From Acaryochloris sp. CRU_2_0 (GTDB lineage Bacteria; Cyanobacteriota; Cyanobacteriia; Thermosynechococcales; Thermosynechococcaceae), in contig JAAUOM010000001.1 in the NCBI GenBank assembly GCA_012034865.1, positions 124,001-188,000 of the forward strand: a DNA stretch of 64,000 nt. Reading direction: 5' to 3'. Below the pieces are notes generated by a model. That model saw nothing but the letters and a program-made list of their open reading frames with translations, searched no databases and was not told where the DNA came from. How positions within the stretch are numbered: position 1 is the stretch's first letter; the number at the start of each line of letters is the position of its first letter. Position numbers and translations under genes: made by a program. Positions 36,909 to 47,467 of this stretch are shown in pieces.

Positions 36909-39900
36909 GTGACCGAACAAATAGACATCCTGGCGAGTTACGTCCCAGATATTGTTGTGCGTCGGTTACTGCAAGATCCGACCCCCATTGCCAAGCCTCG
37001 GATTGACCGCTGTGGGGCTGCTATTATTTTTATTGATATTTCTGGATTTACCACCCTGACTGAAACGCTGGTACAATCTGGCCCTCAGGGTTTAGAAATC
37101 CTGAGCGCTATTTTGAATGCGTATTTTGGCCAGATTGTCGATCTGATTTTGCAGCATGGGGGGGATGTCCTGAAATTTGCTGGGGATGCCCTATTAGCGA
37201 TTTGGCCTATTCAAGAGGAAACACCAGACCTACAGCAGCAAACCCTCCGGGCTTGTCAATGTGCTGTGGGGGTTCAGGTGTTTTCTCAGACCTATGCCTC
37301 AACGAGTGAGGTCTCCTTGGCTGTGCGGATTGGGATTGGAGCAGGGAATGTTGCGATCGCCCACATCGGCGGCATCTACAAACGGTGGGAGCATTCCATT
37401 ACCGGTGCGCCTTTAAGGCAAATTCAGCTTACCCAACGTCTGGCTCAACCCGATCAAGTCGTGCTTTCCTCAGAGGTTTGGATCTTAGTTCACTCCCGCT
37501 GCTTGGGTACTGCCTTACCGGATGGCTGTTGGCATCTGACCACCCTGCGCCCCATGCCTTTGCCCTCGGTGAGTTCTCCAGTGTGTTTGCCCTCCCAGCT
37601 AGCGGAAGGTTTAAAAGCCTATATCCCGCGAGCCATTTTAGCCCGGTTAGAGGCGGGTCAGCGAGAGTGGTTAGCCGAATATCGCTTACTGACTTTAGTC
37701 TTTGTCAACTTACCGGATTTCAGCGCTAACATGCCCCTAGAGAAAGCCCAGCAGATTATGCAAACTCTGCAAAGTAGCCTCTATCGGTTTGAGGGCAGTA
37801 TTAATAAAATTAGTGTGGATGACAAAGGTGCAACTTTAGTTGCCGCTTTGGGATTACCGCCCTTTGCCCATGAAGATGATCCCGATCGCGGCGTCAGAGC
37901 TGCTTTGGAAATGCAGGCGAAATTAAGAGGGCTAGGCTGGCCCTGTAGGATGGGCATTACCACAGGTAAAGTCTTTTGTGGAATTATCGGGAGTGGGCGT
38001 CGTCGCGAGTATACGGTGATTGGCGACAGTGTGAATTTAGCGGCTCGCTTGATGCAGGTGGCTCAAGATCAAATTCTGTGTGACCCAGCCACCTATACAG
38101 CAGCCCGACGACGGCTGGCGTTTACCCCTGTACCGCCCTTAACCCTTAAAGGCATTCGCGGCCTGATTACGACCTATCAACCCCTAGGAGCCTTAAAACA
38201 GCAGTTCAGTGCCACAAAATCCTTAGTTGGCTGCCAACGGGAACGCCAACACCTGCTGGAACTCGCCCAGAGACTTCAAATTGATCATCAAGGCGGCACT
38301 GTGATTCTCGAAGGAGAAGCAGGCATTGGTAAATCGCAAGTTGTAGCTAACTTTCTAGAGTGGTGTCAAACCCAGTCTCTGCCGTTTGTGGTCGGCACAG
38401 GGGATGCCATTGAAAAATTCACCCCTTATTTTGTCTGGCGTCCCATCTTTCATCAGCTTCTTGGGTTTGACCAGTGTGTCGATCCCGCTGACCATTGTCA
38501 GCATATTCTGGATATGTTGGCGGATCGGGACGATCTGGTTGCCTTAGCCCCCCTCTTGAATCTCGTTTTGGGGCTTACCTTCCCAGACACTCCCATTACT
38601 GAACAAATGCAAGGCCAAGTCCGGGCTGATAATACCCGGAATCTGTTGTTACATCTGCTGAAAATTAGCCTTGATGCTATTCCGAAAGTGATTGTACTTG
38701 AAGACGCCCACTGGCTGGACTCTGCATCTTGGTCGTTGACCTTAGCTGTTCATCAACAAACCTTACCGCTGTTATGCGTGATTGCGAGCCGCCCTTTACC
38801 AGAGCCTTGGCCTGTAGACTATACCCAACTTCTAGAAACGGAGCAAACCAAGTATCTGCGCTTGCGAGGGCTATCTCGTCTGGAAACCGAGCAATTTATC
38901 AGCCAGCAGTTAGCCGTGACCCATCTTCCTCAGTCCGTTACGGCCTTTGTCTATGCTAAAGCCGAGGGACATCCTCTGTTTAGTGAAGAGTTGGCTTATG
39001 GTCTGCGGGATATGGGCTTGATTCGTATTGAGCAAGATCGCGCTCACCTTGTTGCTCCTGGCCAAAATTTAGAGGCGTTGGATTTGCCCCACACCTTGCA
39101 AGGATTAATTACCAGCCGCATTGATCGGCTTCTCCCCCCGCAACAACTGCTGCTCAAAATTGCCAGTGTCATTGGCCGCAATTTCAGGTATGACTTGTTA
39201 GCAGGGATTTACCCCTTAGCCGCTGACAAGGATCAATTGCCTGAGCATCTAGATAGTCTGCAACGTCTGGAATTGATTGCCTTAGAAACGCCACTGCCGC
39301 AATTAGGATATCTGTTTCGCCACATCATGACCCAAGAAGTGGCCTATCATCTGTTGGTCTTTTCCCAACGGCGAGAATTGCACCGGGCGATCGCACTCTG
39401 GTACGAACAGACTTATGTTCAAGATCTCTCCACTGTCTATGGATTGTTGGCCTACCATTGGCAGCGAGCAGAAGAAACAGATCGAGCCATTAGCTTTTTA
39501 GAAAAAGCAGGGGAGCAGGCTCTCAAGAGTGGGGCTTACCAAGAAGCGGCTGCTTTTTTCTTACAGTTAGTGTCCTTGCCGGTTCTGGAACTGCCGCGTC
39601 TGCAACAGGCTCAATGGTATCGGCACTTGGGAGAAGCCTTTTTGGGGTTGGGTCAATTACGCGAGAGCCAAATCCAGCTCCAGCAAGCTGTCCATATTCT
39701 TGGCTATCCCATTCCTCAACAAGGGCGACGTCTAGAGTTCAAATTAATCCTCCAGGGATTGAGACAACTTTGGCATCGTCTGCAACCCCGGCGCCGACTG
39801 GCTCAATCTGCTCTTGCTCAGGCGCATTGTCTGGAGTTGACGCGATCGCAAATTTGTCTAGGGGAAGTGTGCTACTACACGGGGGCTAAAACCCTAGGCA

Positions 39901-40988
39901 CCTATGCCACGCTTACAGGTCTCAATCTGGCGGAAACCGTATCCCCTTCCCCTGAGTTAGCGCGGATTTATGCCAATATGTGCTATGCCACGGGGGTTTA
40001 TCGGCTACATTTCCTGGCTCGACGCTATGGTGAGTTAGCCGAGGATACTCTTCACAAAATTGAAAAGTCCCTCTCCTGTATGGGCTGGGTTTTCATGGTC
40101 ACGGGGGTTTATAAAAGTGGGATAGGGGAATGGCAGACTGCCCGTGAAACTTTGCAGCGTTCCATTGATGCTTGTCGACAACTCCAAGATTGGCATGTCT
40201 TGGCTCAGGGGGTGGCAGGGGTTGCTTTAGTCGAACATTGCCAAGGCCGCTTCCAGGAGGCGATCTCTCTCTGGCGAGAAACCCATGCCCTGGGCAAGCA
40301 CTGTGGCGACCTGCAAGCAATCGTTTGGGGGATCATTGGCCAAGCTGAAGCTTGGGGATGTCTGGGGCAGTGGTCTTGTGCCCAACCCTTGATAGAAGAG
40401 GCTCAAACCTTACTGATCAATCAGCCGGAACTCGTCTCCGAACAAATTCGGTTGGCGGGGGTGGCTGCACGCTTTTATTGCCATGTCGGCGAACTGGAGC
40501 AACTCCAACGTGTTGTGGAGAACAGCATCGTCTGGGTCAATCAATCCGAACCCATTGCGGTGTGTACCTATGAAGGCTATGGCGGAATAGTAGAAGGTTC
40601 TATGCATCTGTGGGCAATGAACCCTAGTCCCCAAGGCCAGGAGTGGGTTCACCAAACTTGCCGTGCCTTTCGACAGTTTGCTCACTCGTTTCCCATCGCC
40701 CAACCTCGGATGTTGTTGTGGCAAGGGGTGTGGTTATGGCATCAAGGACGAAGAACTCCAGCTCAAAAGTGCTGGCACCAAGCCCTCCAGCAGGCTCAAG
40801 CCCTGGCCATGCCCTATGAACAGGCTCTCATCCATGAGAAATGGGGACAACGGCTTGATCCCCGACAGATTGAACATACCCTCCACATCCAGCAAGCCCG
40901 TCAACTTCACGAGCAATTGAATCGGTCTGCCATGGCGCAGAGAATGGATGCGATGGCCAAAGGCCGACCGGAGGTCATCGCATCCTAA
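36909..40988 (+). CDS. Soluble adenylyl cyclase-like protein: two class III cyclase domains, AAA/NTPase and TPR region
   Basis: This 1359-residue cytoplasmic protein has the order C1-C2-NTPase-TPR of mammalian soluble adenylyl cyclase. The first cyclase domain (about 35-190) keeps both metal Asp residues (Asp43 in FIDISGFT and Asp93 in KFAGDALLA). The second (about 255-410) has Asn in place of the first (FVNLPDFS) but keeps GRRREYTVIGDSVNLAARL. The ATPase has Walker A GEAGIGKS near 468 and Walker B-like VIVLEDAHWLD. The rest is helical repeats. It probably makes cAMP, with the C1/C2 pair forming one catalytic site. The start is GTG, preceded by GGGAGA. Bicarbonate activation is known for this class, not shown here. 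Confidence 0.88.
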   Translation: MTEQIDILASYVPDIVVRRLLQDPTPIAKPRIDRCGAAIIFIDISGFTTLTETLVQSGPQGLEILSAILNAYFGQIVDLILQHGGDVLKFAGDALLAIWPIQEETPDLQQQTLRACQCAVGVQVFSQTYASTSEVSLAVRIGIGAGNVAIAHIGGIYKRWEHSITGAPLRQIQLTQRLAQPDQVVLSSEVWILVHSRCLGTALPDGCWHLTTLRPMPLPSVSSPVCLPSQLAEGLKAYIPRAILARLEAGQREWLAEYRLLTLVFVNLPDFSANMPLEKAQQIMQTLQSSLYRFEGSINKISVDDKGATLVAALGLPPFAHEDDPDRGVRAALEMQAKLRGLGWPCRMGITTGKVFCGIIGSGRRREYTVIGDSVNLAARLMQVAQDQILCDPATYTAARRRLAFTPVPPLTLKGIRGLITTYQPLGALKQQFSATKSLVGCQRERQHLLELAQRLQIDHQGGTVILEGEAGIGKSQVVANFLEWCQTQSLPFVVGTGDAIEKFTPYFVWRPIFHQLLGFDQCVDPADHCQHILDMLADRDDLVALAPLLNLVLGLTFPDTPITEQMQGQVRADNTRNLLLHLLKISLDAIPKVIVLEDAHWLDSASWSLTLAVHQQTLPLLCVIASRPLPEPWPVDYTQLLETEQTKYLRLRGLSRLETEQFISQQLAVTHLPQSVTAFVYAKAEGHPLFSEELAYGLRDMGLIRIEQDRAHLVAPGQNLEALDLPHTLQGLITSRIDRLLPPQQLLLKIASVIGRNFRYDLLAGIYPLAADKDQLPEHLDSLQRLELIALETPLPQLGYLFRHIMTQEVAYHLLVFSQRRELHRAIALWYEQTYVQDLSTVYGLLAYHWQRAEETDRAISFLEKAGEQALKSGAYQEAAAFFLQLVSLPVLELPRLQQAQWYRHLGEAFLGLGQLRESQIQLQQAVHILGYPIPQQGRRLEFKLILQGLRQLWHRLQPRRRLAQSALAQAHCLELTRSQICLGEVCYYTGAKTLGTYATLTGLNLAETVSPSPELARIYANMCYATGVYRLHFLARRYGELAEDTLHKIEKSLSCMGWVFMVTGVYKSGIGEWQTARETLQRSIDACRQLQDWHVLAQGVAGVALVEHCQGRFQEAISLWRETHALGKHCGDLQAIVWGIIGQAEAWGCLGQWSCAQPLIEEAQTLLINQPELVSEQIRLAGVAARFYCHVGELEQLQRVVENSIVWVNQSEPIAVCTYEGYGGIVEGSMHLWAMNPSPQGQEWVHQTCRAFRQFAHSFPIAQPRMLLWQGVWLWHQGRRTPAQKCWHQALQQAQALAMPYEQALIHEKWGQRLDPRQIEHTLHIQQARQLHEQLNRSAMAQRMDAMAKGRPEVIAS

Positions 40989-41000
40989 TCATCAACATCC

Positions 41001-41786
41001 TCAAGCCCAGCCTTGCAGTCGATAGGTGGCAAAACCAATCCATTCCTTCAGAGCGTTAGTGGTTTGTTCCAAACTATCTACATTGGGGAATAGCTTTAAG
41101 ATAAATCCCAACAAACCTGCATTTTCGTCTACATTGGCCACTTGAAAATCCGTCGGGGCAGCAATCACAGGCAGCCCTAGTTTTTGAAAAATTGCCATTG
41201 AACGGGGCATGTGGCGAGCTGATGTTACCAACAAGAGGGAACCGTCTAATTTTTGGGCTTTGAGGATCTGATTCACCTTGAGGGCATTTTCGTAGGTGTT
41301 GCGGGACTCCGGTTCCAGGATCAGGGCAGACTTTGGAACTCCCATACTTTGTATCAATTCTGCCATATCCAAAGCTTCGGCTTGACCGCCGCCTTGCCAA
41401 TCAACACGTCCCCCTGTCAGAATCATTTTGGGGGTTTTGCCCTCTCGATACAGTTTGGCCGCATATAAAAGGCGATCTCCTTCTTCAGATACCTCCACCC
41501 AAGGTCGAGGGGAATGAGCGGAACGGGTACATCCGCCTAAAACAATAATGACGTCTGCAGGTGGACTCCCCTGTAAGGGCGGATATTGTCCCTCTAATAA
41601 ACCCACTAATCCATACCCCACCCAATGGTTCGCACTCATAAACAGTACCCCTAAGGCCAGACCCACCGACAGGGCAGCCGCTTTAGGCCGTTTCCAAAAG
41701 GTTGCGATCGCAAACCCTAGCAGTAAGCTGGTCAACCCTAAAGGATAGATCAACAAAGGTAGTAGCTTGGAGAAAAACAGAAACAT
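41001..41786 (-). CDS. YdcF/SanA-like DUF218 membrane protein
   Basis: This 261-residue protein has two N-terminal membrane spans (LLIYPLGLTSLLLGFAIA and a second near 33-57) and a DUF218 domain (about 78-230) with DVIIVLGG, KMILTGG, E-S-R-N-T-Y-E-N-A and VTSARHMPRSMAIFQKLG. Relatives (YdcF, SanA, ElyC) act at the cell envelope or bind nucleotides; the substrate is unknown. It begins one base after the stop of the upstream proline-rich gene, so the two are likely co-transcribed. Confidence 0.85.
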   Translation of the reverse strand: MFLFFSKLLPLLIYPLGLTSLLLGFAIATFWKRPKAAALSVGLALGVLFMSANHWVGYGLVGLLEGQYPPLQGSPPADVIIVLGGCTRSAHSPRPWVEVSEEGDRLLYAAKLYREGKTPKMILTGGRVDWQGGGQAEALDMAELIQSMGVPKSALILEPESRNTYENALKVNQILKAQKLDGSLLLVTSARHMPRSMAIFQKLGLPVIAAPTDFQVANVDENAGLLGFILKLFPNVDSLEQTTNALKEWIGFATYRLQGWA

Positions 41787-41787
41787 A

Positions 41788-44437
41788 CTATTCAGGAACT
41801 AGTTGATTCTGCAAGGTGGGTATAGGATTCACCTCTATCACCTCTGAATTGGGACCACTGGTCTTCCCTGGTACTCGAAAATGGCGATACCAGACACCTG
41901 GATCAAAAGTCACAGATTTTGGCTTCTCCGTATCAGGCTTAGAGGGAACCTCGTCAGATTTAGAGACCGCTTGCTCACCACCAACGACCTCGCTAGCAGT
42001 TAGTTTCTCCTCTTTAATCGCCGCTGGCTTAGGGATTTCTTTTTTAGGCAAAACCGTCTTCACAGGGGCAATTTTTTTCTCCATTGCTCCAGTAGGTGCC
42101 TGTTGTGGGAGGTTGGTTTGATCGATCGCCTTGGGCAGTTCTAAAAGCACCGGAGCAAGAACAGGCTCTGTTGGCGTAGGAGCAAACATTTGTTGCTGCT
42201 GCTGTTGCCATCGCTTTCGCAACGAAGAAAAAACAGAAGGTTCAGGTTTTGGAGGCTTAACCACAGGTAAGGTCGATTCGGATTGAGTTTTGCCAGAAAT
42301 TCCTGCTTGAGCATCTTTTTGGCCTTGACTAGAGGATTGATCTCCTCCCTCATTAGGAGCAGATCGAGGCGGTTGCGGTTGCTCTGGTGTTATTAATGGA
42401 GGAGAAGAGAGTTCAGAAGGCTTAACAGCAGGGGTTTCAGGTTTAAATGTCTTGGCTGGGGATAATGGAGATGGTCTTGCCTGAACTAATGCATCAGGAG
42501 ATTGAGATGGCGTTGTGCTAGCCGGAGCAGAAATAACAGGTTGGCCAGCTTTGTCTTCTACGATTTTTACAGATTTTTTGCCTTTACAGGCTCTTGGTGC
42601 TCCAATGGTACTACAGGCAAAGGCTTAGGCTGTTCCAGTTGTCCCTGACTAGGCCGGATCTTATCCCAAAGTTGCCTAGCTTTTGCTTTCAACTGTAAAG
42701 ACTGATCTTGAGCAGGTGTTTTAGGTGTTTCAATACCTTGTGGAGGTCTAGGATCTGTTACGGATGGGCTAGGGGTTGCCGTTTCTGGCTTGGAGCGATC
42801 GACTGGAGCATCCTCTTTGTCAGCCTTGGCTTTGACAGATCCAGAAGATGATTTTAGCTTCTCCTGCATCGTGGGTGCAGATTTTACCACTGGTGGCTTA
42901 GTTATCAAGGTTTCAGTAGCCTTAGGCTCCTGATCCTCAAGTTTAGGGGTTGAAGAAGGCATCCGATCCTTAGACGCTGGTGATGGCAATAAAGGTTTTT
43001 GGTCTTCTTTAACGGATGGTGCTGCTGTTTTTGACCGAGTTGCTTCGGCTTTTGGTGGACGGGCTTCTATCGTCGGTTTGCTTGAAGAAGCAGGAGTAGG
43101 CGCTTGCTTCGACTGAGAAAATTCCGGCTTTTGGGGTTGTGAACGAGATGAATCAGGTTTGACTTTTGGAACTGACTTCTCCTGAGGTTTTGTTGCTTTG
43201 GGTGTTTCCACAGACTTAGGTTGAAGAGGCTCTTCAAGGCTCTCGATCTTGTCAAGGTTTTTGGTCTTGATATCCTCTGACTTGGTTGGCGGTACCTTAG
43301 ATTTAGCAGCAGGAGATTGTGTTGTCAGGGGCTGCGGAGAGATAGGTAAAGCCGGAGCAGGTGCTACTTTGGGTTGTTTTAATGCTGGAGCAGGTGTTAC
43401 TTGAGGTGTTTGCTTCTCATTTTTTGAGGAACCTTGACAGCGGGTTCCTGTATTTCAGGTGCTGGCGTCGGCAGGGGGGCAGCACTCGGTTGTGGAGGTT
43501 CAGCAGATTTGATCGCAGGGGGCTGAGGTCGTTTGTAATTAGGATCAATCATTCCACCAGCCTCTATCGCAGAGAGATCCCCTCGCATTAATCGAGAGAA
43601 CGGATCTTCTCCCTGTTCACGTAACTCCACAATGCGGATGGTGTCGTTAAAAGCATTATCGATTTTTCGACCTTGCCTATCCATCAATTGCAAACGCACC
43701 CAATTCTTACCTGGTTTTAGTCCTTGGATATATAAAGGTTGCCAATCCTCTACGTAAAAACTAGAGCCATTGATAGAGACTAACACTTGCCAGTTTGCTG
43801 CCTGATTGTTAGGGGAAGTTGATGCGGGTGAAGGGCTAAGGTAGAAATCAAGTAAGACTGTCTCCGTCCCAAAACTACCTTGAGGTTGACTGTAAGTTAA
43901 TAAAGGTTGATGGGGAGTGGGTTTGTTTTCTTCTGTTTGGATAAAAATATGAAAGGTCACCTGAGCATAGGCTTCTGGGTTTTTAAAACTTTCGAACCAA
44001 GGACGAGCTGCCACGACCCGGATGGTATGGGTTCCTGGTGCTACCTCCTTGAAGACCAAGGGTTGGCTGAGATCATAAACCGCTTGATAGGGTTGATTGT
44101 CCAGGAACACATGCAGGTGGGGACCCAATCCTAAGGTTTTGTCTTTAAAGATCGGTAAATCTTTGACTTCAAACCGAACAGAAACCCTGTCATCTTTGAT
44201 TAATTGGTCTGCGGCAGGACTCAAGATCTTAACCTGAGGTTGATATTGCTCCATCTTGGTTCGCAATTGTTGAATCGTTTCCGGAGGTGAGACTTCAACG
44301 ACATCAGCAACTTGAGGCAATTTTCGTGAGGGCATCAAAGCGAAGGTCGATGGTTGAAGGATGAGCACGATCCCCAAGGAGAAGCCCAGCAAGATCAGAC
44401 TTCTTAACCACTGGACCATTACCTGCCGACACTTCAT
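41788..44437 (-). pseudogene. Exported proline-rich protein split by two A-tract frameshifts
   Basis: Three consecutive frames read as one protein. The first part (ATG 44437 to about 43416) has a signal-like hydrophobic segment and two beta-rich regions (VKILSPAADQLIKDDRVSVRFEV; VLVSINGSSFYVEDW). At an A6 tract (43416-43421) the frame shifts into Pro/Lys/Ala repeats continuous with 42567-43211. A second A6 tract (about 42574-42579) shifts into a third frame ending VWYRHFRVPGKT...LVPE at 41788. Seven A residues at each site would restore one ORF of about 880 codons. The long linker resembles a periplasm-spanning segment. It may be expressed as a truncated protein, by slippage on the A tracts, or intact if the tracts are miscounted. 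Confidence 0.75.
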
Positions 44438-45184
44438 ACTCAACCCCTAGAAATACCTAATTAAAGAGACTGTGAAAATCCTTCTCTAGGGGAACTATAC
44501 CGGAAAAGACTCTCACTAATTGATGAATCAATAAGCTTTACACTGTTCAGCAAACTATGAGAATTGATGAATCAAATCATAATAATTACTTATGTCTAAA
44601 AATAGCTTTTCTCTAGGGATAGAGATTTGCTCTGAAAAAGCATTGAACGCAGTCGATGCAAAAATTAAATCTCTTCACCCCTATGACAAACTCCTGAAAC
44701 TGTTTAATCTAGAGACCTGTATGGATGTTCATCATCGATCACGACCCCCCCTCTAGCTCAGGAGCGTGGATACCAAAATGAATTTTTATGAAATATTTAT
44801 AATATTCATGACCAAATAAGTGTTTTTACTCACTTCTGATCGGGTAATCCTCCCCCCCCAACGGCACCTTAATTATTGTTAATTACCGTAAAAAGTCCTG
44901 TCAGGCTTCTATAATTCACTATTGAGAACTCCAATACCAGATAGCTTTTCACTGCTACATCAGCACTCTGTCATCTAGAGAGATTTGTCTGTTGCTAGCG
45001 AAATGTAAACCTAAGGTGGGGGTTTTATTAAAAGGACTTCTTTTATCAAAGTCTTTGCTCTTGAGGCGGTTTTGCTGATTTATATGTGTTTTTGCATAGC
45101 AGCAGCGCCATTCTCTAGGAGTGACACCGTTATCTGGTGAGGAGTATCCTCATTCCTTGCTTGTCCAAAGAGAGGAGAGTCTCA
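44438..45184. other. Long intergenic region upstream of psaA
   Basis: This 747-base region should carry the psaA-psaB promoter. A TATAAT hexamer at 44910-44915 would leave a leader of about 260 bases. Two copies of ATTGATGAATCAA lie at 44519 and 44563 (listed separately). C-runs (C7-C8) occur near 44745 and 44855. A 54-codon ORF at 44592-44756 has no ribosome binding site and is not called. Confidence 0.5.
44519..44575. repeat. Paired palindromic motif ATTGATGAATCAA
   Basis: Two identical 13-base copies start at 44519 and 44563, 44 bp apart (about four helical turns). Each contains TTGAT-GA-ATCAA, a dyad typical of a dimeric DNA-binding protein. They sit between a minus-strand gene and psaA. 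Confidence 0.5.
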
Positions 45185-47446
45185 ATGACAACTAGCCCAG
45201 GTGGGCCAGAGACAAAAGGCAGAACAGCGACAGTCGATGTAAACCCGGTTCGTGCTTCTTTAGAGGTGGCAGGTCAGCCAGGCCATTTCGATCGCGCCCT
45301 GTCTAAAGGTCCCCAAACCACAACTTGGATTTGGAACCTTCATGCTCTTGCTCATGATTTTGATACACAAACTAACGATCTCGAAGAGATATCCCGCAAG
45401 ATTTTTAGTGCCCATTTTGGTCACTTAGCCATCGTCTTTGTATGGATCAGCGGGATGATCTTCCATGCTGCTCGTTTCTCTAACTACTACGCTTGGTTGG
45501 CTGATCCTTTAGGAAATAAGCCTAGCGCCCATGTAGTTTGGCCTATCGTTGGCCAAGATATTTTAAATGCAGATGTAGGTAACGGTTTCCACGGAATCCA
45601 AATTACCTCTGGCCTTTTTCATATATTGCGCGGAGCTGGTATGACAGCTCCAATCGAACTTTACTCCACATCCATTGGTGCCCTTGTGGCGGCTGCAGTA
45701 ACGATGTATGCCGGCTATTTTCACTACCACAAGAAAGCGCCGAAGTTGGAGTGGTTCCAAAATGCCGAAGCGACGATTGGTGGACATCTCATCAACTTGC
45801 TTGGCTTGGGAAACTTAGCCTGGACAGGTCACCTCATCCATGTTTCTTTGCCCATTAACAAGATGCTGGATTCTGGCATGGCTCCTGCAGATATTCCTAT
45901 TCCCCATGAATATCTGTTGGATAAAGCCTTCATGGCCAACATGTATCCTAGCTTTGCTCAAGGTTTAGCGCCCTTCTTTACCCTGAATTGGGGAGTCTAC
46001 TCTGATTTCCTCACCTTCAAAGGTGGACTTGATCCAACCACAGGTGGGTTGTGGATGACGGATATTGCCCATCACCACTTGGCCTTAGCTGTGATGTATA
46101 TCATTGCGGGTCATATGTACCGAACAAATTGGGGCATCGGTCATCACATGAAGGAAATCATGGAGGCTCATAAAGGTCCTTTCACAGGGGAAGGTCACAA
46201 GGGTCTGTATGAAGTGCTAACGACTTCTTGGCATGCACAGTTAGCGATAAACCTTGCTTGCTGGGGATCCTTTAGCATCGTTTGTGCTCATCATATGTAT
46301 GCAATGCCTCCCTATCCCTATTTGGCAACAGATTATGCAACTCAGTTGAATCTGTTTGTCCATCATATGTGGCTAGGTGGTTTTTATATCGTTGGTGGAG
46401 CAGCCCACGCAGCTATCTTCATGGTTCGAGATTACGATCCCGCCATGAACCAAAACAATGTCCTAGATCGGATGCTTCGGCACCGAGATACGATCATTTC
46501 TCATCTCAACTGGGTCTGCCTGTTCTTAGGATTTCATTCCTTTGATCTGTACATCCACAATGATGAAATGCGTTCCTTGGGTCGCCCGCAAGACATGTTC
46601 TCTGATACAGCGATTCAGCTACAGCCTATCTTTGCTCAATGGGTTCAAAACCTGCAAGCAAACGTGGCTGGAACGATTCGAGCTCCTTTAGCAGAAAGTG
46701 CAACGAGTTTGGTCTGGGGTGGTGATCCGTTGATCGTGGGTGGAAAAGTGGCTATGGCTCACGTTCCTCTCGGAACCGCGGACTTCATGATTCACCATAT
46801 CCATGCATTCCAGATTCATGTGACGGTACTCATCCTGCTCAAGGGCGTTCTGTATGCTCGTAGTTCTCGTCTGATTCCAGACAAAGCCAACCTAGGCTTT
46901 AGATTCCCTTGTGATGGACCTGGTCGAGGCGGCACTTGCCAATCTTCGGGTTGGGATCATGTTTTCCTCGGTCTGTTCTGGATGTATAACTGCATTTCAA
47001 TTGTCAACTTCCACTTCTTCTGGAAGATGCAATCGGATGTCTGGGGAACTGCTAATGCGGATGGTGGAATTTCCTACATCACCGCTGGTAACTGGGCACA
47101 ATCCTCAATCACTATTAATGGCTGGTTGCGAGACTTCTTGTGGGCGCAATCTGTGCAAGTGATTAACTCCTATGGCTCTGCTCTATCTGCTTATGGAATC
47201 ATGTTCCTAGCGGCTCACTTCCTTTGGGCCTTTAGTCTCATGTTCTTGTTCAGTGGTCGTGGCTATTGGCAAGAGCTGATCGAATCTATCGTTTGGGCTC
47301 ACAGAAAGTTAAAGATTGCCCCAGCTATTCAGCCTCGCGCCATGAGTATTACTCAAGGTCGTGCTGTTGGGCTTGGCCATTACCTCTTAGGTGGAATTGT
47401 GACCTCTTGGGCATTCTATCTAGCTCGAATACTTGCGTTAGGATAG
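45185..47446 (+). CDS. psaA: Photosystem I P700 apoprotein A1
   Basis: This 753-residue thylakoid protein has eleven membrane spans and binds, with PsaB, P700, A0, A1 and the FX cluster. [12 protein letters not shown] near residues 573-584 supplies two FX cysteines. The A0-region Met is present ([16 protein letters not shown]). The N-terminus differs from that of Synechocystis. ATG 45185 has a strong ribosome binding site (GAGGAGAG) and is preferred over an in-frame TTG at 45137. psaB follows after 21 bases. Confidence 0.98.
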   Translation: MTTSPGGPETKGRTATVDVNPVRASLEVAGQPGHFDRALSKGPQTTTWIWNLHALAHDFDTQTNDLEEISRKIFSAHFGHLAIVFVWISGMIFHAARFSNYYAWLADPLGNKPSAHVVWPIVGQDILNADVGNGFHGIQITSGLFHILRGAGMTAPIELYSTSIGALVAAAVTMYAGYFHYHKKAPKLEWFQNAEATIGGHLINLLGLGNLAWTGHLIHVSLPINKMLDSGMAPADIPIPHEYLLDKAFMANMYPSFAQGLAPFFTLNWGVYSDFLTFKGGLDPTTGGLWMTDIAHHHLALAVMYIIAGHMYRTNWGIGHHMKEIMEAHKGPFTGEGHKGLYEVLTTSWHAQLAINLACWGSFSIVCAHHMYAMPPYPYLATDYATQLNLFVHHMWLGGFYIVGGAAHAAIFMVRDYDPAMNQNNVLDRMLRHRDTIISHLNWVCLFLGFHSFDLYIHNDEMRSLGRPQDMFSDTAIQLQPIFAQWVQNLQANVAGTIRAPLAESATSLVWGGDPLIVGGKVAMAHVPLGTADFMIHHIHAFQIHVTVLILLKGVLYARSSRLIPDKANLGFRFPCDGPGRGGTCQSSGWDHVFLGLFWMYNCISIVNFHFFWKMQSDVWGTANADGGISYITAGNWAQSSITINGWLRDFLWAQSVQVINSYGSALSAYGIMFLAAHFLWAFSLMFLFSGRGYWQELIESIVWAHRKLKIAPAIQPRAMSITQGRAVGLGHYLLGGIVTSWAFYLARILALG

Positions 47447-47467
47447 GCAGGGAGGACTCTAATACTT

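Noticed and set aside
44592-44756. 54-codon ORF in the psaA upstream region
   Set aside because: It has no ribosome binding site, a low-complexity end (RSRPPL) and no similarity that I recognise.
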